Part shown: positions 44,445 to 55,118 of the stretch, one piece after another
Numbering within the stretch: position 1 is the stretch's first letter
How the letters are laid out: every line of letters starts with the position of its first letter
Source of the DNA: Engraulis encrasicolus
Taxonomy: Eukaryota; Chordata; Actinopteri; Clupeiformes; Engraulidae
Direction of reading: 5' to 3'
DNA length: 64,000 bases
NCBI RefSeq assembly: GCF_034702125.1
Contig: NC_085876.1
Location: forward strand, 6,807,864 to 6,871,863
Made by a program: the position numbers and the translations under genes
Notes under the pieces: generated by a model
Seen by the model: only the letters and a program-made list of their open reading frames with translations
Database searches by the model: none
What the model was told of the DNA's origin: nothing

Positions 44445-47400
44445 ATGCTCCAGCAGGAACGCCCCAACAACGCCACCTACGGTGCGCCCATGTCCTCCAC
44501 CCTGCGGTTGCTCAGCAACAACTCCCAGCAACAACAGCTCAACAGGAAGCTGGAGAAGGACAGCAACTTCAACTTCCTGGGGGAGAATGACAGCACCAAC
44601 AACTATGAGACCACCAGGCTGGGTGGAGGCGGAGACGAGAATCGCAACCAGGTGAGGCCTCGGTCGCTGGGGCCCATGGGCCGAGAGCAGTCCTCCACCA
44701 CCACCACCATCAGCACCCAGCAGCACCATGTGGGTATGCTGACCATGGGGCCTCTGTCGCCCCTCTCCCGCCTGCCCTGCTGGCGCCCTCTGGAGCCTCT
44801 GGAGGAGGTGGAGAGCGGGGACGACGCAGGAGGACGCGTGCCCCCGGACGGGGCGGAGGAAGGCCTGGTCGACGAGGAGATGAGGAGGCTGAGCGACGAC
44901 GGGGAGAAGGAGGAGGTGGAGAAGGAACTGGAGCTGTACTCTCTGGGCTCCAGCTCGAGGGATTACGGAAGAGAGCTGGGGGAAGAGGAGGAGGAGGAGG
45001 ATGGGCTGGAATGGGGTGACAGCGACGACGAAGAGTTTGCCTTCAGCTCCCACAGCTGCAGCGCGTCCTCGCTGGCCGACGCCGGAGGGGAGTCTGGAGG
45101 GCTGGGCAGCCTGAGCTCCACGTGGGACCGCCTCTGCATCGGGGACCAGAGCGGGAGCGTCAGCATCCGGAGCATCAGCATCAGGGGGAGCGTGGAGGGA
45201 ACAGAGCCTGGGACGGAGGGCCGATCGGAGTCGGAGTCAGAATGGGACGCCGGTAAGGTTTTTTACATCACTTTGTTTTAACAATACACTACCCAAAGGT
45301 AAGCTAAACTTGGATGAGAATCTGCTCATCCGAGTTAGACTTGGGCTGGGACACCAGTAGGGGCTTTTTTTTCAGCACATTTTTCACATTACATTTCCCA
45401 AAGGTACTTGACTTCTTTGCATCTCTTTGAGTCCAGTAGTTGTTTACCGCTGAACTTGAATGAGACATTACATAACCCAAAGAGTTAAGCTGTAAGCCCC
45501 TTGTCATCTTTTTGAGCCTCTTTGAGTCCAGTTGTTACAGCTGAACTTTTTAACTTTTTTGAAAGAGAAGCTTCTGATCTTCTGAGTGGGGCACTGGTAG
45601 GGCTTTTTAAAATACATTTTTAAATGTATATTTATGGGCTCTTTTGCCTTTATTGTGGACAGGATAGTGTACACCTTGACAGGAAATGAGTGGGAGAGAG
45701 AGACGAGGTAGGGTGGAGAAATGAATGACCCAGGGAGGATTCGTCCCCATGAGCATGCGAGCCCATTGGTGGTGTGGTGCATGCATTATTGTGTTGTTGT
45801 GCTACCTCTCCCCTCCATTACATTTTTGTACATTACATTACCCAAATAGTAAAAGCAATTTTACTTTTGCCAGCGACTTTGCTTCTTTGAGCTTTTTTGA
45901 GTCCAGTTCCTTACAGCCAAACTTCGAATAACATGACCTGAATAACTGTGAATGTTTGTTCACAGACATTTAGCTGATGCTTTTAACCAATGTGAAATAC
46001 AGTCATTTACAGTTTCAAGGTTTTGGTTTCAGTCCCTGCAGCATTGTGGGGTGAGGTACCTTGCTCAATGGCATTTCTATGGAGGAAGGGAAGTAGGGAT
46101 ATCACACGCATTCTTCCTAGGAAGGGTGGGATTTGAGCCTGCGACCCTGCATCCCAAGAGCACCTCCCCAGGGCTATTACGTACATGATCATAATTTTTT
46201 TTTATCATGGTTACATGATTATAAAATCATTGCTCCCACAAATCTGTGGTAAGCAGAACCTGGCTCCAACAATTACTGTATTTATTCACATATTATATTT
46301 GCACACAAGCTCATAATAAAGCTTTTGTTCTAGATTGTGTGTTGAATAACACAAATAACTATGAACACGCAATGGTGAAAAAGTTCAAATCATTCTTTTT
46401 TTAGTTTGAAATGATAGGGACCTTCTCTCCCTCTGGGGATGCAGACTCCCTAATGCAGCCTACATAGGTCAGGGGAAAACCCTGACTGACTGGATTTTAG
46501 AATTCAAGATTTGGAGTGAGCAATCTGAAATCATTTTTTGGGGTTTTATTCCATGCCACAAGTACATTTCAGCCATGAAGCTCTTCTTCAGATTTTTGTT
46601 TTGTTTTGTTTTGTTTTGTTAGTCTTTTTGACTTAATTTATGATAGGACAGTGAAGGTGGTGACAGGAAGCGAGTGGGGAGATAGAGACGGGGAAGGGCT
46701 GGCAAAGGACCCGGGCTGGGAATCGAACCCGGGTCAGCCACATGGTACGGCCACGGCAGGGCCCTTCTTCAGATTCTTTATATGATTCCTCACTCCAAAA
46801 ACAGTGATTTTGACTGTGATTTCAGGCCTGGAGGGTGGCGAAGGCTTTGGTGTCGGCCTGGGTGATGGTGATGGCGCTGGTGACGAAGGCGACGATGTTC
46901 TGGAGGCCCTGTGGAGTGCCCAGGACCGGCAGCGCTTCAAGGTAATAGCTCAGTACTACCACTGTACACTATTACACTTCAGCAGGACTGGACTGGACTG
47001 GTGATGTGGCATAGAGGGCATTTCTCAGTGGGCCCATCATGTTGGGTATTTTGTAAGTTCTTACCCCCCCTGTCCAGTGCTGCATTATTAGCTGATGTAT
47101 TTCTACAAAGCGACTTCTTTACAGGGAATTGGTATTACACTCCCTGGAGCGATGTCATTTCAGGTGCATTGCTCAAGAGCACATCAGCCATTATCTTCTA
47201 GGATGATGTTGGGATTCAAACCTGCAACCCCCTGAGCCTGGAACAACACCCTAACCATCAGACCACGTGTCCAAACTAGTTGTAGTTTTTACATAGCCTA
47301 GTGATAGTGGCTGAATTTGTCCCAATATGGGCAATTGTTTTGCAGAAGTAGTACAGGTTACAGACACGCACATATCCACATTTCCATTCAAATTTTTCAA

Positions 47401-47866
47401 GACGTGTCATTTTAAAATAATGTTTTATTAAATCATTTAATATTTATTTAACTATTTTATTCTACTACGAATACTACTACTATTACTACCACTACTACTA
47501 CTAATAATAACAATAATAATGAAATTATAATAATCTGCTAAAACAGGAGGAGATGCAGGAGGTAGCCTACTACTATGAATATAGCTACTACAACAAACAT
47601 TACCTGCTATTGCTAATAATAATAATAATTATATTAACAATAATTAAACTTTTAAAACACAGGAGCAGGAGATGCAAAAGCACCAGATGCAGCTGACCAT
47701 GTACCGGCGGCTGGCTCTGATCCGGTGGGTGCGGACCCTGCAGGCCCGCGTGCAGGACCAGCAGAACCGGCTGCAGGACAGCTTCGACGTCATCCTCACG
47801 CACCGCAAGGAGCTGCTGCGCATGGGGGCGGCGACTGCTGTGACCACGGCAACCGCCAGCCACTGA
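44445..47866 (+). CDS. c1orf216: C1orf216 (UPF0500) homologue, 3 coding exons
   Basis: Coding segments 44445-45252, 46826-46941 and 47663-47866 join in phase to 375 residues. The last 68 residues contain MYRRLALIRWVRTLQ, DQQNRLQDSF and ILTHRKELLR, matching the conserved C-terminus of human C1orf216 (MYRRLALLQWIRGLQ, DQQARLQESF, NRKELI). This region should form a long helix or coiled coil. A DSNFNF block near residue 40 also resembles the human protein. The middle is acidic, Ser/Glu-rich and longer than in human (229 residues). The start is the first ATG of the exon that begins at 44417 (acceptor CTCCCCACAG). It lies directly downstream of claspin in the same orientation, as the two genes are neighbours in human. 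Function is unknown. Confidence 0.92.
45620..45790 (-). repeat. Antisense SINE
   Basis: Plus-strand GGGCTCTTTTGCCTTTATTG and GACAGGAAATGAGTGGGAGAG blocks are shared with 46590 and 62755. The tRNA-like head is poorly preserved. Confidence 0.6.
45950..46190 (+). repeat. SINE-like interspersed repeat
   Basis: Starts CAGACATTTAGCTGATGCTTTTAACCAATG and includes GAGGTACCTTGCTCAATGGCA and GGGATTTGAGCCTGCGACCC. This is a common fish SINE-body structure. A relative lies at 47085-47280. Confidence 0.65.
46590..46775 (-). repeat. Antisense tRNA-derived SINE
   Basis: Minus strand starts GGGCCCTGCCGTGGCCGTAC (box A region) and has GACCCGGGTTCGATTCCC (box B). It ends just before exon 2 of the C1orf216 homologue. 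Confidence 0.85.
47085..47280 (+). repeat. SINE-like interspersed repeat
   Basis: TTAGCTGATG, AAAGCGACTT, CATTGCTCAAGAGCACA and GGGATTCAAACCTGCAACCC blocks, related to 45950-46190. Confidence 0.65.
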
Positions 47867-47936
47867 GATGAGAGATGTGGCCGGCTGCCCTCAAAACAAG
47901 ATGAGAGAGATTTGCAGCCAGCCACTGAGATGGTGC

Positions 47937-48276
47937 ACAGTAAAAAAAAAATGCAGTGTTAATTCAACACTGATAGCAAGTAACATTCTAAGATGTTAAA
48001 TCGACTGTCTAAGTGATGAATTACCACTGTGTTTTTATTGTGTCGGTCAGGGTTGCCCCAAAACAAGATAAGAGAGATTTGGGTGAGAGTGCATTTGAGA
48101 TCCAGGGGTGATATGAAAGAGTTTTTCTGAAAATGAGAGAGACCAGCCAGGGTTACACACAGTAAATAGTAAAGACAGCAGTGGTAATTTGACACTTAGA
48201 GAGTAGGACAAACTAGAAGAGGGTAAATTAAAAATGTCACACTTTGCGTTTTGAATTAACACTGCAAATTTACTGT
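47937..48276. mobile_element. MITE with ACAGTAAA ends
   Basis: Left end ACAGTAAAA then TGCAGTGTTAATTCAACA; the right end is the complement (TTGAATTAACACTGCA then TTTACTGT). About 340 bp, non-coding, probably within the 3' UTR of the C1orf216 homologue. End sequence and AGTGTTAA words recall the 52081-60644 element. Confidence 0.7.
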
Positions 48277-48760
48277 CAGAGAATTAGGCAGGGATATTCT
48301 TGGGGGGAAAAGTGTTGCTTTGGACCAACCTGACAAAAATGTGGGCGAACAGCTGCTGCTTTAATGCCTTTTTTAAGTTGGTGTAACAAACATATAATAA
48401 TGCCACATATATTTGGAATGTACATGGCATTGTGTTGTTAAACCAACAAACAAAGATGTAAGCATCGTGTTTGCCTATTCACTTCGTTCTGGGATTCCCT
48501 TTTTCACAGTGCACCACCTGTTTATCTGGAGGGGGGGCTGTGGTTCTAAGAGGCAGGTTAACACACTTCTTGTGTGTGTTCGCACAGAACAAAAATAACT
48601 AAATATTCCACTAGAGAAGTGTAAGAATTAAATCAAAGTTGTCTTGCTATGAAGCAATAAGACCCTTCCTTTTAAAGAGACCACTTTTTCCAAGTTAACT
48701 AACTCAAAGTAATCAAAGGTGGCCACTTCAGAGAATCAAAAAGAAACCCTGCCATGTACT
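48277..48760. other. Non-coding, nothing recognised
   Basis: No ORF, RNA gene or clear repeat seen. Confidence 0.5.
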
Positions 48761-48769
48761 ATATCCAGG

Positions 48770-49110
48770 GCTCTATAGTAACATCCTCCAACCGGCCTAA
48801 TGCTGGTGAAAACTCAATTTAAGGGAACCATTTTCATTGGAGGGCCACTTCACATTTTATAACATCCTCCACTGCACTTTAGGCTTTTACTGAAGGTGGC
48901 TACCTTTACAACAGACCCCACTTTCACTAACTTTCAAATATAACTTAATTATATTGCAAATGTAATTTCTAAGATTCTTTTACAAAAGATGTCATATTTC
49001 ATATGAAACTGTATAACATTAAAATTATATTGGGGGCCGGATAAGACAGCCTCCAGGGTCGTAAACGGCTCTCAAAACATACAGCAATTTCCCCATCCCT
49101 GATGTACAAT
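48770..49110. mobile_element. hAT MITE copy without the 8.56-kb insertion
   Basis: The stretch GGTGGCTACCTTTACAACAG...ATATAACTTAATTATATTGCAAATGTA...AACATTAAAATTATAT is closely related to 60645-60780. It ends TTTCCCCATCCCTG. It serves as an uninterrupted reference for the element split at 52081-60644. Confidence 0.7.
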
Positions 49111-49264
49111 CACTGGCTTGAAGTGTAAACATGACGTCACATCCCAGATCAGAGTGGGTTTTTTTAAGAATAAACTAACACAGGGTTATTAATACAGATG
49201 ATTTAGCCAATGTACGTATTAGAATCAGGTGGTACAGAAAAAAACTGCTGTATTTTTCTCACCT

Positions 49265-49475
49265 TGGGAGTATTCCAAGAACCAAGAGCATGGTTAAGTG
49301 ATGAACCTGGCTAAATAAATCTGCATGAAGTGGAAAATCTGCTAATAGATAGACCACAGGTGTCATTTAGTAAAGAAAATAAGGACTCTGGGCTCTTCTA
49401 TTAGATGATTTACCACTACCTCAAGGTTAACTTAACCTGGATTACTACTTATCCAAGTTCTTGGCATACTCCCCT
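49265..49475. repeat. Interspersed repeat with palindromic ends
   Basis: Ends GGGAGTATTCCAAGAACC and AGTTCTTGGCATACTCCC are inverted complements. The interior matches 29000-29200. Confidence 0.7.
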
Positions 49476-49737
49476 GGGTTAGTCACTAAACCACCTGGCA
49501 TAGTACACACTGCCCAATAAGAAAGCACACTGTTAATGACCACTAAACGGAAGTTACAGCCAAAGACACAAGGACCAGACCTTGCTCTGTGATAATGCTC
49601 TACTAGTTTCGCCCTTGTCCTTTCGGTCGTGCAGGGCCTCAATGCCCCCATTCAACTTCTAGAAATGGGTGCAGCCACTTGCAGTCAGAAATGCATTCCG
49701 TGGTGAAAATGTTGCATGACGGTTATCTCTTCTAACT

Positions 49738-49920
49738 CAATTAGGAGTGCAATGACTCAGTGGGCGACGGTGTCTTACCAATACGTTGGGGACCCGGATT
49801 CAATCCTGACGCAAGGTCATTGCCTGTTCCCCATTTCTCTCTCCCCGTTCACCCCCCCCCCTCTCTCTCTATTGTCCTTTCAAGGCACAAAGAGGCCCAT
49901 AAAATAAATTTGAAAGAAAG
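49738..49920 (+). repeat. SINE-like repeat
   Basis: AATGACTCAGTGGGCGACGG, GGGGACCCGGATTCAATCC (box B-like), CAAAGAGGCCCATAAAATAAA tail. Confidence 0.65.
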
Positions 49921-51943
49921 CACAATAACTACCTATCATGCCATATTTTCAGCCTAGAGTGCATGTCTATCTGCATGTGGCCACGACCATGTGGCTGCAT
50001 CCAAGTTGCATGAGGCCACTGTCATTGAGAGTGTGGTGACGTAGGCTAGTTACTATCTGTTGAGTGACACCTACAGTATTCTATGTGCTCCTGGAATTTT
50101 AAATATGGCTCAGTCTGAAATGTTTGCTCATTCATTACACGCATAGCACTATGTAGGTAACAGCATAAACAACATAATGTACTGTACTCCATGTAGCCTA
50201 GTGCTCTGTGTAGAGAATGAGAAAATATTTCAGACATAGCCTGAATGACAGCATGGATTTGTATGTGTTTTGTGTCACTGTGTGAGTTTGAGACTGCATG
50301 TGTGTAATGTGACTGAGTGTGAGAGAGCAGAGTGGCAGAGACAATGTGAGTTTGTGTCCACCTGCCTGTTTGTGTGTCCCTGCCTGTTTGTATTGTAAGT
50401 CTTTGAGATTGAATTCTGTTCCCGGCCAAAATCCTAGACAGATATACTGAAATAACTTTATAAATAATAAAATATATCAGATTATATTAAAGTTTATCGA
50501 AGAGCTTATATAAAAATGTACCCATATAATGTTAAATAAAGAGAATAATGTCAGAATCCGCTTTTGTGGTTTGTTGTTATTGCATTGTTTGGGTGAGACA
50601 GGTAAAGCGAAACAATAAATTGAACGAAAACCCATGAACTCTATGAAGCAATTAGGATTATGTGCCTTAAAAGTCTGCACAAGTCAGATACAGGGGCACA
50701 GAGTGTGATAGACCTTGGTCATTGAGTCCTTTGTTTTGCATGCAGTCTTTGGTCTGACACATTTGGACGGAATAAGTCTTGAAGCGCACAATCCACTTGT
50801 GAATATGCTATTCGCAAAAAAAGAGACATTTTTAATCACCAGATTGTCTGCTGGTGTAGTATCAGACAGAGGGACTTAGTGGTACACCTCTATCGCTCAT
50901 GTGCAGAATTTGTCATTTTGGACGAGCGCATTTACGCACGGCACGGCACGGCACATACATTCATGACATATGCGCACATGTTTACGCAGATACTGTTCGA
51001 ACCGATAATCCATCGTCTGAGCTGGTCTTGATGGGTGGAACCCTCTCCTATTCTCTCAAATGCACCCGAGTTTCCTATAGAGTTTTTGCGCCCCGGGGCG
51101 CTGGCTCTCCAAGACCCGGGACGCACTCGCTGGTCCAGTCGCGCTCCGGAGCCAAGCCCTTGGGGCAAGCTCATGATAATCTCCGTTTGTGCCGCACCGC
51201 CCGACCCCGAGGCGCGGATTTTTTGCTCTCTGCTTATCACCACTAAGGGTCTCTGTGTGCATAATTGTGACAGAGCTTTGTAGTGGTGTAACAGTCCATA
51301 ATACCAATTTCTTGTTTGTGGATTTTGTGTTTAGCGCGGTGTTCCGCTTTATTCGTGTAATGTTTGACTGTGTGTCTTTGGCATGTGGACGGGTCAAAGG
51401 GGTGCTTAAAGATGTAAAACAAACAGCACATAATTAGAATAGCCTTGGTTTCTTAAACACTACAAGGAACTAATGTTTGGGTTGTCATAGCCTGGTGTAT
51501 TGTGATTTGACACGTCGTTATGTCTGTACAAGAAGATAACCAAAACACAGTCTTGCATTTTGGCTTACCTTCTCATTACTCCACGCTTTCTGTTTGGGAA
51601 ATTTGTCTATTTTTCTCTTTTGTGAAATATACCGATACAGTAATTATGAGATGTATAAATTCCTATAACAATGGGCATTTTGATTTAATACATAAATAAA
51701 TGAAGACATAAACCTATAAACGTATAGGCCTATTTTATCATACTCAACACCAGCATCAGTGCGCTTTCAAAAAAAAAAAATCATGACCACTTCTCATAGG
51801 GGTTATTTTTTCCACAATTTTATGTATGTTATCTCGTAGACTACATATGTTTTGTTTATTGTGAGGGCCATACTTTCTGTGAACTTGAGTGTGCCTATGC
51901 ATTGGCTGTCACTAGGAGGCGACACGTGTCCCATCTAATCTCA
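49921..51943. other. Intergenic, no gene recognised
   Basis: A GC-rich patch at 51060-51230 and a triple GCACG repeat near 50936 are the only notable features. ORFs look random. Confidence 0.5.
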
Positions 51944-52097
51944 GTTTAGAACAGGGGTGGGGGAACATTTTTCAATCGAGGGGCAAATTCAAATTCATCC
52001 GAGGGCCGTAAAAGTCCTCCGAAGGACACACTATGAACACAAACCAGGATTTTCCCTGCACTGTAGGATAAGGCAGCCACACAGCAAATCGGCCGGT

Positions 52098-52530
52098 GTT
52101 AAATCAACTCCCATAGAGTTAAATTTAACACTTTTCCTGAGTTTATATAATGCTCACCGGTTCAGAGTTAAATCAACACTATGGATAGTGTAAATAGTTT
52201 AACTCTATTTCAGTGTGACTTCTTTAACACCCACAGTGTTACATTTTAACTCTATTCTAGTGTATTTTTCACACCAATTTTTCACTTTATGTGTTAACAT
52301 CTTAACACCCACAGTGTTCTATTTTTAACACATTTGAGTGTTGAATTCCTCACCAATTAGTGTTAAAACTTTTCACTTTAAGTGAAACATCTGAACACCC
52401 AGTGTTCTATTTTTAACACATTTGAGTGTTGAATTCCTCACCAATTAGTGTTAAAGCTTTTCACTTTAAGTGAAACATCTGAACACCCACAGTGTTCTAT
52501 TTTTAACACATTTGAGTGTTGAATTAGCTT
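52098..52530. repeat. Subterminal TTTAACAC repeats, left end
   Basis: Many TTTAACAC/GTGTTAAA words. A roughly 100-base unit (ACAGTGTTCTATTTTTAACA ... TTCACTTTAAGTGAAACATC) is repeated about two and a half times from 52290. Confidence 0.85.
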
Positions 52531-53043
52531 AGCTCAACTCACTTTAGGGGTTACCATGTAACACTAATAATGTTATACAATAAATACTGCTTTTTCTAAA
52601 ATGTTCAGATTCTGTACTGCGTGGAGTGCACATTTACATACATGAACTATACAATCTGAATTAAATTAATGTTTCTACAAGTGTTAAGTGTTATTTATCA
52701 TGTTTAATACACCAAGCATTAGAAACGGTTACAAATGACACCACAAAAATAAATGGTACAATCATGTAAAGACAATCAGTAGTATAACTACTCTGCAGGT
52801 CAAAGGGCATATACATTTCCACAAAATTTTCACTGATTACAACTTTGTCATCTGATTCACACACTTTGTACACATGACAATGTTAACTGAAGCATTCAAC
52901 ATCAAGCTTAGTGGCAATGAAATGGACCTCATTCTTCAGAGTGGCCCAATTAACCTGAATTCACCATATAAAACAAAAGGAATATTATTGTCAGTGCCAC
53001 TAGATGGGCTACAACCAATCCAACACTGTCCCGCTGATCTTAA

Positions 53044-53417
53044 AGGTTAGCTCCAACCAATTTTGATATGCAGTTGTAATGCTCACACTACCCTGTACTT
53101 GTCAGTACCTGAGAATGTTTCCCCCCTTTAGCCTTTTCCGAGATCCTGGTCATTGCAATGGGGGCTGAGTTGTTTATTACATCAATAAACAACAACATCC
53201 AAAAGGTTATGCAACATCAGTAGACAATTGGTAAACGCGATACCTTTGGGATAATATTTGGAGTACCTGTAGGCCTAGGTTAAGAAGGTTTGCCCCCATT
53301 AGAATAGCTCATATCTCTGAAAGGGCTGCGCAAAAAAAATAAACATCACGGGGTACTGACAAGTCGAGGGTAGTGTGAGCAATACAACAGCATATTGAAA
53401 TTGGTAGAAGTCATCCT
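53044..53417. mobile_element. Fold-back MITE flanked by TTAA
   Basis: Arms AGGTTAGCTCCAACCAATTT and the complement of AGGATGACTTCTACCAATTT, with TTAA at 53040-53043 and 53418-53421. A second copy lies at 57800-58210. Confidence 0.85.
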
Positions 53418-53424
53418 TTAACAC

Positions 53425-54195
53425 AGTTACGGTAGTTGAAGTATCGTCTTGCACAAAAGGCAGAACTTGGAGTAAATGTTCATGATCATCATCTGGATCA
53501 AATGCTTTCAGGGGACCATACTCAATGTGGTTTAAAAGGGATGTCTCCCAATTGTAAATGATCAACATCTGGTGTTTTTTGGCAAGCGACATTGAAAAAT
53601 GTTTAAAAAAATATCTGTGTTGTTACTTAAGACATAGTGGTTTGCTTCGAACCTCATACTCCACATATTAATTAGGGGTCCAATTTTTCGGATACAACTC
53701 GGATATGGGAACATATAATGGTGTTCCGGGATCATAGAGGGGTTGGACAAAATAATGGAAACGCTCGTCATTTCAGAGTGGGAAGTTTCATCGCTCAGTG
53801 GACCAGCCTGTTAGCCAATCTTTATTAAATGCACATTGCACCAGTAAGGTGAAGTGTGAAGATTCTATTAGCAGGGTAAGTGCATAGTTTTGCTCAAAAT
53901 GTTGCAATGCACACAACATGGATGACATATCAAAGTTCAAAAAGGAGACATTCTTGATACGCGCGTAACTGTTGCATCTTTGACCTAGACAGCCAGTCTT
54001 TGTGATGCATCAAGAGCCACAGTATCCAAGGTTCCAACAGGACTAACTGTGGACACAAGAGGTAGCTTCCCACTCTAAAATGACAGGTGTTTCCATTATT
54101 TTGTCCAACCCCTGTATATCTATTTGGATACAGCTGGGTGAATAAGACATGGTGTTCCATTATTAAATGTTTTAAATGTACAGTCATGCCCATTG
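53425..54195 (-). pseudogene. Transposase-like C-terminal remnant
   Basis: The minus strand reads, in pieces, LKHLIMEHHVLFTQLYPN (about 54180-54120), then PEHHYMFPYPSCIRKIGPLI and NMWSMRFEANH (about 53725-53640), then LAKKHQMLIIYNWETSLLNH (about 53590-53530). I recognise HHY..PYP..I...GPL...W.MRFE.KH..... LA.KHQ as the C-terminal pattern of a multi-copy transposon protein in fish, perhaps EnSpm-related. It is interrupted by the Tc1 MITE at 53737-54114 and by frameshifts, so it is non-functional. The family name is uncertain. Confidence 0.55.
53737..54114. mobile_element. Tc1/mariner-type MITE
   Basis: Ends GGGGTTGGACAAAATAATGG and its complement CCATTATTTTGTCCAACCCC, flanked by TA. About 378 bp. 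An interior fragment resembles the DNA-binding part of a Tc1 transposase. It interrupts the transposase remnant. Confidence 0.88.
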
Positions 54196-54199
54196 TAAC

Positions 54200-55118
54200 A
54201 GATGGAGAGAAATGATGTTAAATGATTTGTAGTAGAAGCAACAGCAAAGGCCACCGTCTGAATTGAGTTCAATCTATTGTATTGTAACCACTATCCAAAT
54301 TAACCCTTGGATGATTTTTCCGCTCCAAGTACCCATAGTCAAAAACATACATTCAAGACAGAAAAACAGGTTGTCAAAATACATTTCGACAGGTATTCTA
54401 ATAGCAACTTGCTTTCATACTGTACAACCCCTTCAAGGATGCCATGCATCAAGTTCTAGAAACGTGAAAAAAACAGTAAGCCATTTTTAAGTTGAATTCC
54501 TCTATAAACCCAAACTGTTGCTTTGACTACAAATCATTAAAATCATATTCTCTCCATCTGTAATAATAGGCTTGGCGGTATTTTGTAAAGAACTGATCTG
54601 CCACAATACAGTACTTGTGGACTGCTTAACATACCTTATATGTACAAGAGAAACCATCAGCATGAAACAATGCAACTATATCATTATTGGGTTTTAAGTT
54701 AGGGGGCAGATGTATCAGAATGCAGTTAAGTACAGTGTGACTTTATGCATGCCTGGTGTTCTGAAAACAATGGATGTGATCTAAAGGAACTTGCACCACA
54801 GAAGTATTTATCGGTTTTCGATTGATACAGAAGATGTGTTAAGCAGTCAACAAATACAAGCACCACGGCAGGTAAATTAGATGTGACATTACAAAATCAG
54901 GTTCAATCTGAAGATCAACGAGGCCACCCTACTTTCATCACAGTGACAAATCATTACCATGAATTTTTTTTTAACCTGCAGATGAACTGAACTGGCGCCA
55001 ACAGGCATCCTGTAAATAAGAGTATTTGAACTTGGTGCTTGGGTAAAATCTGTGTCCTCTGTACAAGTGGCTTATTGAACCTGAATGGTGGTATGCAAGG
55101 CTTTAACGGAGAACATGT
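54200..55118. other. Non-coding 3' flank of the SAMD3-like gene
   Basis: Holds no recognisable coding region. It probably includes the minus-strand 3' UTR. Confidence 0.5.

Noticed and set aside
44373..45053. 226-codon minus-strand frame opposite the C1orf216 homologue
   Set aside because: Shadow of a GC-rich coding exon; no features of its own.
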